Positions 1-8,084 of a stretch of 42,527 bases of DNA are shown here, one piece after another (positions within the stretch are counted from its first letter, which is position 1; every line of letters starts with the position of its first letter). The position numbers and the translations under genes are program-made. The notes beneath the pieces are model-generated. The model saw only the letters and a program-made list of their open reading frames with translations. It had not been told where the DNA came from and ran no database searches. The DNA is from an uncultured Mesonia sp. GTDB lineage: Bacteria; Bacteroidota; Bacteroidia; Flavobacteriales; Flavobacteriaceae. The DNA lies in NCBI GenBank assembly GCA_947494545.1, contig CANLVH010000020.1, forward strand, positions 1 to 42,527. Direction: 5' to 3'.

Positions 1-200
1 TTACACCAATACTCGAATACTCGACTACACGCTTATACGAATACACGAAAAACGCCCAATGAAAAACGCTCAACGAATTCACGAATCAACCACTCAACCA
101 ACACACCAATGAAAACCCAATCCCAAAATACACAATTACACGATTACACGAATACACGAATACACGAATCAACCAACAAAACGCCCCTTCCCCCTTTAGG
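1..200. repeat. Short imperfect repeats of an ACACGAAT-type unit
   Basis: This stretch is built from short, drifting repeats such as acacgaatacac and cacgaatcaacca. They run without a break from the upstream intergenic DNA into the first ~24 codons of the next gene. A 16-base segment (gaaaaacgctcaacga) at 61-76 recurs exactly at 2090-2105, on the far side of that gene. The composition (A and C rich, G poor on this strand) is unlike the rest of the window. I see no promoter consensus here. Confidence 0.6.
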
Positions 201-2001
201 GCGAATACAAGGGGGTCTTCTCCTCCTACTGTTCCTCTCCCCACTAATCCTGTTCGCCCAACAAAGCCCGGATTGGCAATGGGCCAAGGCCGGCGGCGGA
301 CAGTATAATATGACCAGTAGTGGCATCTATGGCCAAAATTACGAACGTATCTTAGAGGTCGCCACCGATGCCAACAACAATTATTTCTTTTTGGCAGAAG
401 TGGGCAACCAAGAAATAACCTACGATGGCCAGCTCCTTTCTACCTACAACCATACCAATAGTAAAAAAGACACCTACGTTTTTTCTACCGATTGCCAGGG
501 CAATCTGCGTTGGGATAAAATGATTGGTGGCGGGGCATCGGAAAAATCTGGTTCCCTAGGTTTAGATGCCCAGGGCAATGTGTATATAAGCGGGCATACC
601 GTTAATGCAGCTACCACCGGGGGTCTTACCCCGCCCCCACATTTTGATACCGATACCATCAAAGACCCCACCGCCAACTATGGCACCCCGGACCCTATGT
701 TTAAAGTAGCTTACCTTATCAAATACGACAACCAAGGCAACTTCCAATGGCTGCGAGAACCCGAAGGGCTATTAAGTACTTCAGCAGGTAGTTTTATTCA
801 ACGCACCTTTGTAGAACCCAATGGCCGTACCCATAGTCTGATTACTTTTCGCGAGGGTACACACCTCGAAGGGCAACTAACAGTGCCCGAAGGGGAATTT
901 CAATCCACCATTGTAAAATACGATGCCAACGGTAATCTACTAGAGTTTATGCTGTTAGAAATGCAGACCGGTCCGTGGTACGACCATCAACTCCTATACG
1001 ATGCCAACTTGGACCGCTATTATATAGCCGATACCAAACGCAGCAGTAGCAGCAACATAAGTATAGACGGCTATGGCGCTAATACTGAAACTTCTTTTTA
1101 TTTAGCGGCCGTAGATAACCAGGGAAGTGTTATCTGGTACCACGAGCCCATAGAGCAACAAGAATTCAATGCGTTGTCATGGAGTCTGGGCGATGTACGC
1201 TTAGATGCCCAAGGCAATGTCTATATAACCGGCCTCTCCGATGATAGCGGGGAACAGAGTTTTGCCGGTTATGAATTTACACAAGATGTAGCAGTGGGTA
1301 GCGGACCTATAGCCCCTTTTTTAATAAAGCTCGACAGCGATGGGAACCTTATCTGGGGTACCAATCCCGATATTGCCTCCCGCTTCCCGGGCCGCAGTAT
1401 TGCCTTTCGCAATGGCGAGGTACTGCTGGGCCTTGGCCTTCTTGGCAATACCTGGGATGGCGTAAACATAGATGCCCCACTTGGGCAAGGTTATATCCCA
1501 GATCCCTTTATCCTCCGGTTTGACCCCGCTACCGGGCAGGCCTTGGGGGTTATACAAATGCCCGAACAGTCAAGCTCCAATGACCAAATTACCTCTATTG
1601 CCGTAGATACCAACAACAATATTATTGCAGGGGGGTATTTTGGCAGTAGCCTTTTTAACAACCATCCTTTAGTATCCCCAATCAACAGCCAAGGCGGCGA
1701 TACCGATTTTTTTATAGCACAATGGGGCGGCAATTGTAACGATATGGCCGTACAAAATAACAAGCTACAAAAAATACGCCTATACCCTAACCCCGCTAAA
1801 AACAGCTTGCACCTAAAACCGGCACAAGGCCAAACTTTTAAAACCTATACTATTTACAACTTGACAGGACAAAGCCTGCAAAATAACAGCTACCCCACCA
1901 CCAACACTATAAACATCAACAACCTGGCCCCGGGGATATACTTTTTAAAACTAACCCAAACCAACGGCCAGCAAACCATACAACAATTTATAAAAGAATA
2001 A
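109..2001 (+). CDS. T9SS-exported beta-propeller (SBBP-type) protein
   Basis: Predicted secreted protein of 630 aa. The hydrophobic core of the signal peptide lies at about residues 36-51 and ends in FAQQ, but it is preceded by an unusually long n-region of ~34 residues encoded by the ACACGAAT repeats. No ATG, GTG or TTG lies between 109 and the signal core, so the start is uncertain. Residues ~80-540 carry recurring D-x-x-G-N-x-Y/W motifs (DAQGNVYISG, DNQGNFQW, DAQGNVYITG, DSDGNLIWG) typical of SBBP beta-propeller repeats. The last ~75 residues are a T9SS type A sorting domain (RLYPNPAKNSL, then NLAPGIYFLKL), so the protein should be secreted and cell-surface attached. GC is near 48% in a sampled line, against roughly 38% in neighbours, and codon use is correspondingly different, suggesting transfer or a distinct genomic compartment. 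Ligand or substrate unknown. Confidence 0.85.
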   Translation: MKTQSQNTQLHDYTNTRIHESTNKTPLPPLGRIQGGLLLLLFLSPLILFAQQSPDWQWAKAGGGQYNMTSSGIYGQNYERILEVATDANNNYFFLAEVGNQEITYDGQLLSTYNHTNSKKDTYVFSTDCQGNLRWDKMIGGGASEKSGSLGLDAQGNVYISGHTVNAATTGGLTPPPHFDTDTIKDPTANYGTPDPMFKVAYLIKYDNQGNFQWLREPEGLLSTSAGSFIQRTFVEPNGRTHSLITFREGTHLEGQLTVPEGEFQSTIVKYDANGNLLEFMLLEMQTGPWYDHQLLYDANLDRYYIADTKRSSSSNISIDGYGANTETSFYLAAVDNQGSVIWYHEPIEQQEFNALSWSLGDVRLDAQGNVYITGLSDDSGEQSFAGYEFTQDVAVGSGPIAPFLIKLDSDGNLIWGTNPDIASRFPGRSIAFRNGEVLLGLGLLGNTWDGVNIDAPLGQGYIPDPFILRFDPATGQALGVIQMPEQSSSNDQITSIAVDTNNNIIAGGYFGSSLFNNHPLVSPINSQGGDTDFFIAQWGGNCNDMAVQNNKLQKIRLYPNPAKNSLHLKPAQGQTFKTYTIYNLTGQSLQNNSYPTTNTININNLAPGIYFLKLTQTNGQQTIQQFIKE

Positions 2002-2193
2002 AGACGAATTGAAAAACTTTAGGCTCTAAGCTTTAAGCCGTAAGCAAAGTTTTTAATAAAAGGATAAAAAGCCGAATTAAACATTATACGAAAAACGCTC
2101 AACGATTATCTCAATTTACCAACCTTTAAAAAAACACATTAAAATTTTGGAACAATTATGTTTTAAAACCAGCAAATTGCCCATTTTAAAAGC
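2002..2193. other. Spacer between T9SS gene and thrS promoter
   Basis: It contains a degenerate ctaagctttaagccgtaagc repeat (2024-2045) resembling the one at 8046-8081, and the second copy of the 16-base direct repeat (2090-2105) that also precedes the T9SS gene. No ORF or clear terminator was seen. Confidence 0.4.
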
Positions 2194-2223
2194 TTGGTAG
2201 AAAAAATAATACTCGTATCTTTG
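2194..2223 (+). promoter_or_regulatory. Bacteroidota-type promoter of the thrS operon
   Basis: TTG at 2194-2196, 19 bases, then TATCTTTG at 2216-2223. This matches the primary sigma consensus of Bacteroidota (TTG, 17-23 bases, TAnnTTTG). Transcription would start about 7 bases later, leaving a leader of only ~10 bases before the thrS ATG at 2241. Confidence 0.75.
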
Positions 2224-2240
2224 TGCCTTAAATTTTACCC

Positions 2241-4187
2241 ATGATAAAAATCACTTTACCGGACGGCAGTATTAAAGAATTTGAGCAAGGTACTACAGTT
2301 TTAGAAGTAGCCGAAAGCATTAGTCAAGGTTTGGCTAGAAATGTACTTTCTGCAAAGTTTAACGGAGAAACGGTAGAAACCAAAACCAAACTTACCACCG
2401 ATGGTGATTTAGTATTATTTACTTGGAATGATGACGAAGGTAAAAAAGCCTTTTGGCACAGTTCTGCCCACGTTTTGGCGCAAGCTTTACAAGAATTGTA
2501 TCCGGGTATAAAATTAACTATTGGTCCGGCTATAGAAAACGGATTTTATTATGACGTAGATTTTGGAGAACAAAAAATCTCTGAAAACGATTTTAAAAAA
2601 ATAGAAGATAAAATGCTGGAAATTTCTCGTCAAAAACATGAGTTTGAGATGCGGGAAGTTTCTAAACAAGAGGCTTTATCTTTTTACAAAAAAGAAAACA
2701 ATCCGTATAAAGTAGAGTTAATAGAAAACCTAGAAGATGGTGCTATTACTTTTTGCGATCATTCTACTTTTACAGATTTATGTCGCGGCGGACATTTACC
2801 AAATACCGGCAAGATAAAAGCGGTAAAACTTATGAGCGTTGCCGGAGCATACTGGCGAGGCGATGAGCATAATCCGCAATTAACACGGGTTTACGGTATT
2901 AGTTTCCCTAAGCAAAAAGAACTTAAAGAATACTTAGCTTTATTAGAAGAAGCAAAAAAACGCGATCACCGTAAATTAGGGAAAGAATTACAGCTGTTTA
3001 CTTTTTCGCAAAAAGTAGGACAAGGTTTACCGCTTTGGTTGCCAAAAGGAGCTGCTTTGCGCGAACGTTTAGAAAATTTCCTAAAAAAAGCACAACAAAA
3101 AGCCGGGTATGAGCAAGTAGTTTCGCCACATATTGGTCAAAAAGAATTGTATGTAACTTCCGGCCATTATGCTAAATATGGCGAAGACAGTTTTCAGCCT
3201 ATCAAAACACCAAGCGAAAATGAAGAGTTTTTGCTAAAACCAATGAACTGTCCGCACCACTGCGAAATTTATAACGCAACTTCTTGGAGTTACCGCGATT
3301 TACCCAAGCGTTTTGCAGAGTTTGGTACGGTATATCGTTATGAACAAAGTGGTGAGTTGCATGGTTTAACAAGAGTAAGAGGTTTTACCCAAGACGATGC
3401 GCATATTTTTTGCACGCCAGACCAATTGGACGAAGAGTTTAAAAAAGTAATCGATTTGGTGTTGTATGTTTTCGGGTCTTTAGGATTTGAAAACTTTACC
3501 GCGCAGGTTTCCTTACGCGACCAAGAAGACAAAGAAAAATACATAGGTTCTGATGAAAATTGGGAAAAAGCCGAAAATGCCATTATCAATGCTGCCAAAG
3601 AGAAAGGTTTAAATTATGTTGTAGAAACCGGCGAAGCTGCTTTTTATGGTCCAAAATTAGACTTTATGGTAAAAGACGCTTTGGGCAGAAGTTGGCAATT
3701 AGGTACAATTCAGGTAGATTATAACTTACCAGAGCGTTTTGAACTTACGTATAAAGGCAGTGATAACGAGGAACACCGGCCGGTTATGATACATCGTGCA
3801 CCTTTTGGCAGTATGGAGCGTTTTGTAGCTATTTTGCTAGAGCATACCGGCGGAAATTTCCCATTATGGTTAATGCCGGAGCAAGCTATTGTGCTCTCGT
3901 TGAGTGAAAAATATGAAAAATACACAAAAAAAGTTTTAAATTTATTAGAAAAATACGAAATTCGCGGTACGAGCGATAATAGAAATGAAACCGTTGGCAA
4001 GAAAATACGGGAGGCAGAAATGAATAAACTCCCTTATATGTTGATTGTTGGAGAGCAAGAAGAAAAAGACGGCACGGTTTCTGTTCGTAAACACGGTGGA
4101 GAAGATTTGGGAGCAATGCCTATAGAAGAATTTGCAGCCCTTATAAACCGAGAAATAAATGCTTCTCTAAAAACATTTGAAGTTTAA
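2241..4187 (+). CDS. thrS: Threonine--tRNA ligase
   Basis: Cytoplasmic class II synthetase that charges tRNA-Thr, 648 aa, full length for the family. Seen in order: an N-terminal TGS domain (about residues 1-60), the editing domain with HSSAH at residues 73-77 and the CRGGHLP motif near residue 180, then the catalytic core with the zinc-site MNCPHHC and class II motif 2 ([21 protein letters not shown]). The anticodon-binding domain follows at the C-terminus. The start is fixed by the promoter immediately upstream and by the canonical N-terminus ([10 protein letters not shown]). It is the first gene of the conserved thrS-infC-rpmI-rplT operon; infC begins 17 bases after its stop. Confidence 0.98.
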   Translation: MIKITLPDGSIKEFEQGTTVLEVAESISQGLARNVLSAKFNGETVETKTKLTTDGDLVLFTWNDDEGKKAFWHSSAHVLAQALQELYPGIKLTIGPAIENGFYYDVDFGEQKISENDFKKIEDKMLEISRQKHEFEMREVSKQEALSFYKKENNPYKVELIENLEDGAITFCDHSTFTDLCRGGHLPNTGKIKAVKLMSVAGAYWRGDEHNPQLTRVYGISFPKQKELKEYLALLEEAKKRDHRKLGKELQLFTFSQKVGQGLPLWLPKGAALRERLENFLKKAQQKAGYEQVVSPHIGQKELYVTSGHYAKYGEDSFQPIKTPSENEEFLLKPMNCPHHCEIYNATSWSYRDLPKRFAEFGTVYRYEQSGELHGLTRVRGFTQDDAHIFCTPDQLDEEFKKVIDLVLYVFGSLGFENFTAQVSLRDQEDKEKYIGSDENWEKAENAIINAAKEKGLNYVVETGEAAFYGPKLDFMVKDALGRSWQLGTIQVDYNLPERFELTYKGSDNEEHRPVMIHRAPFGSMERFVAILLEHTGGNFPLWLMPEQAIVLSLSEKYEKYTKKVLNLLEKYEIRGTSDNRNETVGKKIREAEMNKLPYMLIVGEQEEKDGTVSVRKHGGEDLGAMPIEEFAALINREINASLKTFEV

Positions 4188-4204
4188 TTTAAAAATAAAT
4201 AGCC

Positions 4205-4762
4205 ATAGCAATTCGTAGAAAAAAATCCAGAGCGCCTTATAGAAAGGTAAAAGAAGATCCGCATAGAATTAATGATAAAATTCGTGCCAAAGAAGTTCGT
4301 TTAGTAGGAGATAATGTAGAAATGGGTGTATACCCTATCCAAAAAGCTTTATCCATTGCAGAGGAATTGGGCTTAGATTTGGTCGAAATTTCGCCAAATG
4401 CAAAGCCTCCTGTTGTAAAAGCAATGGAATATAAAAAGTTTTTATACGAACAAAAGAAGCGCGAAAAAGCCATGAAGCAAAAAGCTTCTAAAGTGGTGGT
4501 AAAAGAAATTCGGTTTGGTCCCAATACAGACGACCATGATTATGAATTTAAGAAAAACCATGCGCAAAAATTTTTAGAAGAAGGAGCAAAATTAAAAGCT
4601 TACGTTTTCTTTAAAGGGAGATCTATTGTTTTTAAAGACAAAGGAGAAATCTTACTTTTGCGTTTAGCACAAGATTTAGAAGAATACGGCAAGGTAGAAC
4701 AAATGCCAAAGATGGAAGGTAAACGTATGAATATGTTTATTGCCCCAAAAAAGAGCAAATAA
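4205..4762 (+). CDS. infC: Translation initiation factor IF-3, ATA start codon
   Basis: IF-3 binds the 30S subunit, prevents early 50S joining and checks start codons and initiator tRNA. The first in-frame ATG (4322) would remove 39 conserved residues. The open frame continues upstream to a TAA at 4196-4198, and translation from ATA at 4205 gives the typical flavobacterial N-terminus (MAIRRKKS..., then [19 protein letters not shown]). The only other near-cognate codons are ATA at 4199 and ATT at 4211. The product is then 185 aa, normal for the family. A non-canonical start matches the known logic of E. coli infC (AUU), where IF-3 represses its own synthesis by discriminating against the start codon. 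The C-terminal domain ([20 protein letters not shown]) is intact. Confidence 0.93.
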   Translation: MAIRRKKSRAPYRKVKEDPHRINDKIRAKEVRLVGDNVEMGVYPIQKALSIAEELGLDLVEISPNAKPPVVKAMEYKKFLYEQKKREKAMKQKASKVVVKEIRFGPNTDDHDYEFKKNHAQKFLEEGAKLKAYVFFKGRSIVFKDKGEILLLRLAQDLEEYGKVEQMPKMEGKRMNMFIAPKKSK

Positions 4763-4801
4763 AAGAATTATAAGCAGCGATAATAATAAATAAGGATAAT
4801 T

Positions 4802-4999
4802 ATGCCTAAAATGAAAACAAAATCCAGTGCCAAAAAGCGTTTTAAGCTTACCGGTACCGGTAAAATTAAAAGAAAGCACGCGTTTAAAAGCCATATTTTA
4901 ACAAAGAAGTCTAAAAAACGTAAGCTTAAATTAACTCACAGTACTTTGGTACACAAAGCAGATGAGGACAATGTTAAACTACAATTACGTTTAAAGTAA
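4802..4999 (+). CDS. rpmI: 50S ribosomal protein L35
   Basis: Small basic protein of the large ribosomal subunit, 65 aa. The N-terminus [20 protein letters not shown] is the hallmark of L35, and the length is normal. It lies 39 bases after infC and 103 bases before rplT in the standard order, and is probably co-transcribed from the thrS promoter. Confidence 0.98.
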   Translation: MPKMKTKSSAKKRFKLTGTGKIKRKHAFKSHILTKKSKKRKLKLTHSTLVHKADEDNVKLQLRLK

Positions 5000-5004
5000 T
5001 ACGG

Positions 5005-5083
5005 TTTAACCGGTTAAAAACAATTATATAACCCTGGAGTCAGGCCTTTAAAAGAGTCGTAAAATTTAAAAACGGACGCCTGC
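5005..5083 (+). promoter_or_regulatory. Candidate structured leader ahead of rplT
   Basis: The 103-base gap between rpmI and rplT is longer than needed and contains two pairing elements. One is a perfect 14-base palindrome at 5005-5018 (tttaaccggttaaa). The other is a CAGGC at 5041-5045 that can pair with GCCTG at 5078-5082 around an AT-rich loop. L20 represses its own operon through structured mRNA in other bacteria, so an L20-binding leader is plausible. This is inference: I cannot match it to a described L20 leader. Confidence 0.35.
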
Positions 5084-5102
5084 TACAAAAAACAAGTAAA
5101 TT

Positions 5103-5447
5103 ATGCCAAGATCAGTAAATTCAGTTGCTTCAAGAGCCCGAAGAAAAAAGGTAATGAAGCAAGCCAAAGGTTATTTCGGGAGACGTAAAAACGTTTGGAC
5201 AGTAGCTAAAAACGCGGTAGACAAAGCAATGTTGTATGCTTATAGAGACCGCAAAACCAAAAAGAGAAACTTTCGTACCTTATGGATTACCCGTATTAAT
5301 GCGGCCGCCCGTTTGCACGGAATGTCTTACTCGCAGTTTATGGGAAAAGTAAAAGCTAACGATATTCAGTTAAACCGCAAGGTTTTAGCAGATTTAGCAA
5401 TGAACAACCCGGAAGCGTTTGAAGCTATTGTAAATAAAGTAAAATAA
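5103..5447 (+). CDS. rplT: 50S ribosomal protein L20
   Basis: Assembly protein that binds 23S rRNA, 114 aa, full length. The N-terminus [20 protein letters not shown] and the basic block [10 protein letters not shown] are diagnostic. It is the last gene of the thrS operon and is followed by a rho-independent terminator. In other bacteria L20 is also the translational repressor of rpmI-rplT; the stem elements just upstream may serve that role here. Confidence 0.98.
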   Translation: MPRSVNSVASRARRKKVMKQAKGYFGRRKNVWTVAKNAVDKAMLYAYRDRKTKKRNFRTLWITRINAAARLHGMSYSQFMGKVKANDIQLNRKVLADLAMNNPEAFEAIVNKVK

Positions 5448-5474
5448 AATACAACATATTATCCTGCTTATAAT

Positions 5475-5517
5475 AAAAGTTGTTTTGAAGCTTAAAAACT
5501 TTAAAACAACTTTTTTT
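5475..5517 (+). terminator. Rho-independent terminator of the thrS-rplT operon
   Basis: AAAAGTTGTTTT at 5475-5486 pairs with AAAACAACTTTT at 5503-5514, followed by a run of seven T. It lies 28 bases after the rplT stop. Confidence 0.85.
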
Positions 5518-5592
5518 ATGTTTAAAAGTTCTTTTCTTGGGTGCGGTATTAATTTTACCCAGTTATCACGATTAATAGTTGGTCGTTTGAAT

Positions 5593-5706
5593 GGGCTTCG
5601 ACTGCGCTCAGCCTGACATTGGGCTCAGTTTGACATTGGGATTAGACTGACAGACTTTGTTTCTTTTTAACGAAGTTCGACTGCGCTCAGTTTGACATTG
5701 GGCTCA
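5593..5706 (+). repeat. TTCGACTGCGCTCAG repeat cluster, left copy
   Basis: Two TTCGACTGCGCTCAG cores with the usual tail (CTGACATTGGG, then TTTGTTTCTTTTTAA). Positions 5593-5684 recur at 6294-6385 in the same orientation with only two mismatches over 92 bases, so the lipoprotein gene between them is flanked by long direct repeats. Confidence 0.85.
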
Positions 5707-5786
5707 GACATATATTTGGAACAAATATTTACTTAAAGTTAAGTAATCAATGGTCTCTAAAAATTTTATAAAATAGGTCTTGATTG

Positions 5787-6152
5787 CTATTTCTTAAAAC
5801 GCATATAAGTGGTTTCTTCTTCGGGAATGCTTACGTATAAGTTTTCTATTTCAAATTCTGATTCGCTTATAATAATGAGTTCAAATTCGGTAGCAAGCTC
5901 CGGATTAAATTGCGGTTTTAAAATTATAGTGTTACCTTCTATTTCATAAAGAAAAGTATCTGTAGACGGGTTGCCTGCTTCTGATTGCACTAAGGTATTT
6001 TCATCTGTAAAATGTAAGCTAGCCCGACCTTCTACCGGTGATGCTTCTGTATAAATACCATTTAAATTGGTTATATTAATATTATCATCGTCTTGGTTGC
6101 AAGCTAAAAGTGTGACAAGAAATACAAAGCTTAAAAATTTAAGTTTTTTCAT
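5787..6152 (-). CDS. Small lipoprotein, lipocalin-like size, function unknown
   Basis: 121 aa. A lipoprotein signal (MKKLKFLSFVFLVTLLAC) puts the lipidated cysteine at about residue 18. It is followed by NQDDDN, the acidic stretch after cysteine associated with surface-exposed lipoproteins in Bacteroidota. The mature part has alternating polar and hydrophobic strands (LHFTDENTLV, TIILKPQF, FELIIISESEFEI), compatible with a small beta-barrel or lipocalin-like fold. I do not recognise a named family. It is monocistronic and lies between two near-identical 92-base direct repeats, so it could be deleted or moved by recombination. Confidence 0.75.
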   Translation of the reverse strand: MKKLKFLSFVFLVTLLACNQDDDNINITNLNGIYTEASPVEGRASLHFTDENTLVQSEAGNPSTDTFLYEIEGNTIILKPQFNPELATEFELIIISESEFEIENLYVSIPEEETTYMRFKK

Positions 6153-6293
6153 AATTGAAGTAAAAGCTTATGGCAGTTAACATACACTCATTTATATGCA
6201 ACTTACCAGTTAAATTAATAATAATTAGCAATTTAAAGGTATTAAAAATATTAGTTTAAAAGTAAGTTAGCGATTATTTATTGATAGAAGAAG

Positions 6294-6450
6294 GGGCTTC
6301 GACTGCGCTCAGCCTGACATTGGGCTCAGTTTGACATTGGGATTAGACTGACAGATTTTGTTTCTTTTTAACGAACTTCGACTGCAGCCTGACATTGGGA
6401 TTAGGCGGACACTTTGCTTGTTTTAAAAAGAACTTCGATTGAGCTCAGTT
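6294..6450 (+). repeat. TTCGACTGCGCTCAG repeat cluster, right copy
   Basis: Positions 6294-6385 match 5593-5684 (two mismatches). A shortened core (ttcgactgcagcctgac) and a diverged one (ttcgattgagctcag) follow. The cluster ends just before a TTCCGTAAAG motif at 6461-6470. Confidence 0.85.
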
Positions 6451-6480
6451 TGTTTATCCCTTCCGTAAAGAAAAAATACA

Positions 6481-6903
6481 CTACTCCCCTATTATAGTTA
6501 TTACCAAAGTTCTGGCAGAAGCATGGTTTCTAAATTCGCCTAAATAAATACCTTGCCAAGTACCCAAATTAAGCTTCCCGTTGGTTATAGGAATTTCTAA
6601 AGAGCAGCCAAATAAAGTACTTTTTATATGCGCCGGCATATCGTCCGGGCCTTCTTGGGTATGGGTATAATACGGCATATTTTCGGGAACCATTTTATTA
6701 AAATGCGTTTCAAAATCTGTTCTAACGCTAGGATCTGCCGACTCGTTAATGCAAATTCCGGCAGAAGTATGTTTTATAAACACTTTAAAAAGTCCGGTTT
6801 TTACGTTCCCAAAACCGTCTATTTTATCTAAGATTTCTTGGGTAACCAGATGTACTCCCCGTGGTTTTGCTGTCAAATTTATTTGCGTTTGGTATAGCTT
6901 CAT
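6481..6903 (-). CDS. YjbQ family protein (UPF0047)
   Basis: 140 aa, full length for the UPF0047/YjbQ family, sometimes annotated as secondary thiamine-phosphate synthase; the physiological role is not settled. The family core is present: HTSAGICINESADPSVRTDF in the middle and GTWQGIYLGEFRNH near the C-terminus, which carry the conserved histidine, acidic and arginine residues of the active-site trimer. No signal peptide, so cytoplasmic. It is divergent from the OmpA-like gene with a short shared upstream region. Confidence 0.9.
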   Translation of the reverse strand: MKLYQTQINLTAKPRGVHLVTQEILDKIDGFGNVKTGLFKVFIKHTSAGICINESADPSVRTDFETHFNKMVPENMPYYTHTQEGPDDMPAHIKSTLFGCSLEIPITNGKLNLGTWQGIYLGEFRNHASARTLVITIIGE

Positions 6904-6959
6904 ATTCTTCGTTGGTTTTTAAGTAAATAATGGTTAAATTTAATTGTAATTCAATGCTT

Positions 6960-7916
6960 ATGCAAAGGTTTCGTTTTATTCTACTTCTTTTCTTTTATAG
7001 TGGTTATTTGTTTTCGCAGCAAGTAGATTTTACCAATATTCGGTTTCAAAAATTTTACAAAGTAGGAAAAGACAACAAAGTTTTTATGCCTTTGGGCGAA
7101 ATTTCTTTTGCCGATAAAATTATTTCTTTCCGCCAAGGAAAACCTAAAGCCAAAGCCCAATTTAGCCTTCCTAAAAATGCTTTGGGCGCCCCAAATTATG
7201 TTAAATATCCTGATGACACTTATCTCTCCTTAGGGTGTTACGGCGAGTTGGTTGTGCAATTTCAAAACAATGGGTTTATAAATATAGACGGCCCGGATTT
7301 GTATTTTTTTGAAGTCGGTCCCTCTATAGAAGCTTTTGACGTAGAAATTTCTGTAGACGGAAAAAACTGGTTGCATATTGGCGATACTTCCGGCGGTTCT
7401 AGTTATGTAGATATCGCTTCCGCGGAAGAAAATGCCCCGCGAAATATATATTATTACGTAAAATTAACCGATTTAGGAAGCTTTTGCGACGGACCAACGG
7501 CTGGTGCGGATATAGATGCTATTGGCGCAATTGGAGGCGTTTTAAAAGTGAATATAAATGCACAGGTTTTGTTTGATTTAGATAAATATAATCTAAAAAA
7601 GGAAGCAGCAGACGCCTTAAATAACTTTTTGCAGGCTTTAAAAAAGATACCAAAAGCCGAAATAATTATAGAAGGCCATACCGATAATCAAGCTTCTAAA
7701 ACCTATAATTTGACTTTAGGGAAAAATCGAGCAAAACGGGTTAAAACCTTTTTACTGAATAAATTAGAAAGTCCGGAAAATTACCAGATAAGCATTAAAT
7801 CTTACGGCGAAGAAAAACCGGTGAACGACAATAAAACCAAAGCTGGAAGACAACAAAACCGAAGGGTAGAAATAATTGTCTTACCGGATAGAGAGTTTTA
7901 TGAGGTTGGGGATTAG
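6960..7916 (+). CDS. OmpA-like outer membrane/periplasmic protein
   Basis: 318 aa from the ATG at 6960, which starts right at a signal peptide (MQRFRFILLLFFYSGYLFSQ). An upstream in-frame ATG at 6930 would add a polar ten-residue extension and is less likely. The central region resembles a beta-sandwich (VEISVDGKNWLHIG). The C-terminal ~110 residues are an OmpA/MotB peptidoglycan-binding domain: a DLDKYNLK start, then IIEGHTDNQASK and the basic helix KNRAKRVKTF, then RRVEIIVLP. Role: probable link between outer envelope and peptidoglycan. The stop codon is formed by the first units of the GGGATTR repeat that follows, so the last residues (EVGD) are repeat-derived. Confidence 0.85.
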   Translation: MQRFRFILLLFFYSGYLFSQQVDFTNIRFQKFYKVGKDNKVFMPLGEISFADKIISFRQGKPKAKAQFSLPKNALGAPNYVKYPDDTYLSLGCYGELVVQFQNNGFINIDGPDLYFFEVGPSIEAFDVEISVDGKNWLHIGDTSGGSSYVDIASAEENAPRNIYYYVKLTDLGSFCDGPTAGADIDAIGAIGGVLKVNINAQVLFDLDKYNLKKEAADALNNFLQALKKIPKAEIIIEGHTDNQASKTYNLTLGKNRAKRVKTFLLNKLESPENYQISIKSYGEEKPVNDNKTKAGRQQNRRVEIIVLPDREFYEVGD

Positions 7917-8000
7917 GGATTAGGGATTGGGGATTGGAGATTGGGGATTGGAGATTGGAGGATAGAGGATAGAGAATAGAAAATAGAAAATAGACATTAG
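7908..8000 (+). repeat. GGGATTR tandem repeat with G-quadruplex potential
   Basis: About ten imperfect 7-base units (GGGATTA, GGGATTG, then GGAGATT) decay into gatagag and aatagaa repeats. Four G-runs of three or more with 3-4 base loops at 7908-7932 satisfy a simple G-quadruplex pattern on the plus strand. The first unit supplies the TAG stop of the OmpA-like gene. Confidence 0.8.
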
Positions 8001-8084
8001 CGATTAAGGACTGATTAGAGAGTGAATTTGTATTGCAAAAACTCATTGCTTATGGCTTATAGCTTACAGCCTAAAGCTTATCAA

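Noticed and set aside
4322..4762. infC beginning at the first ATG
   Set aside because: It would remove 39 N-terminal residues that match the IF-3 family; the ATA at 4205 gives the normal protein.
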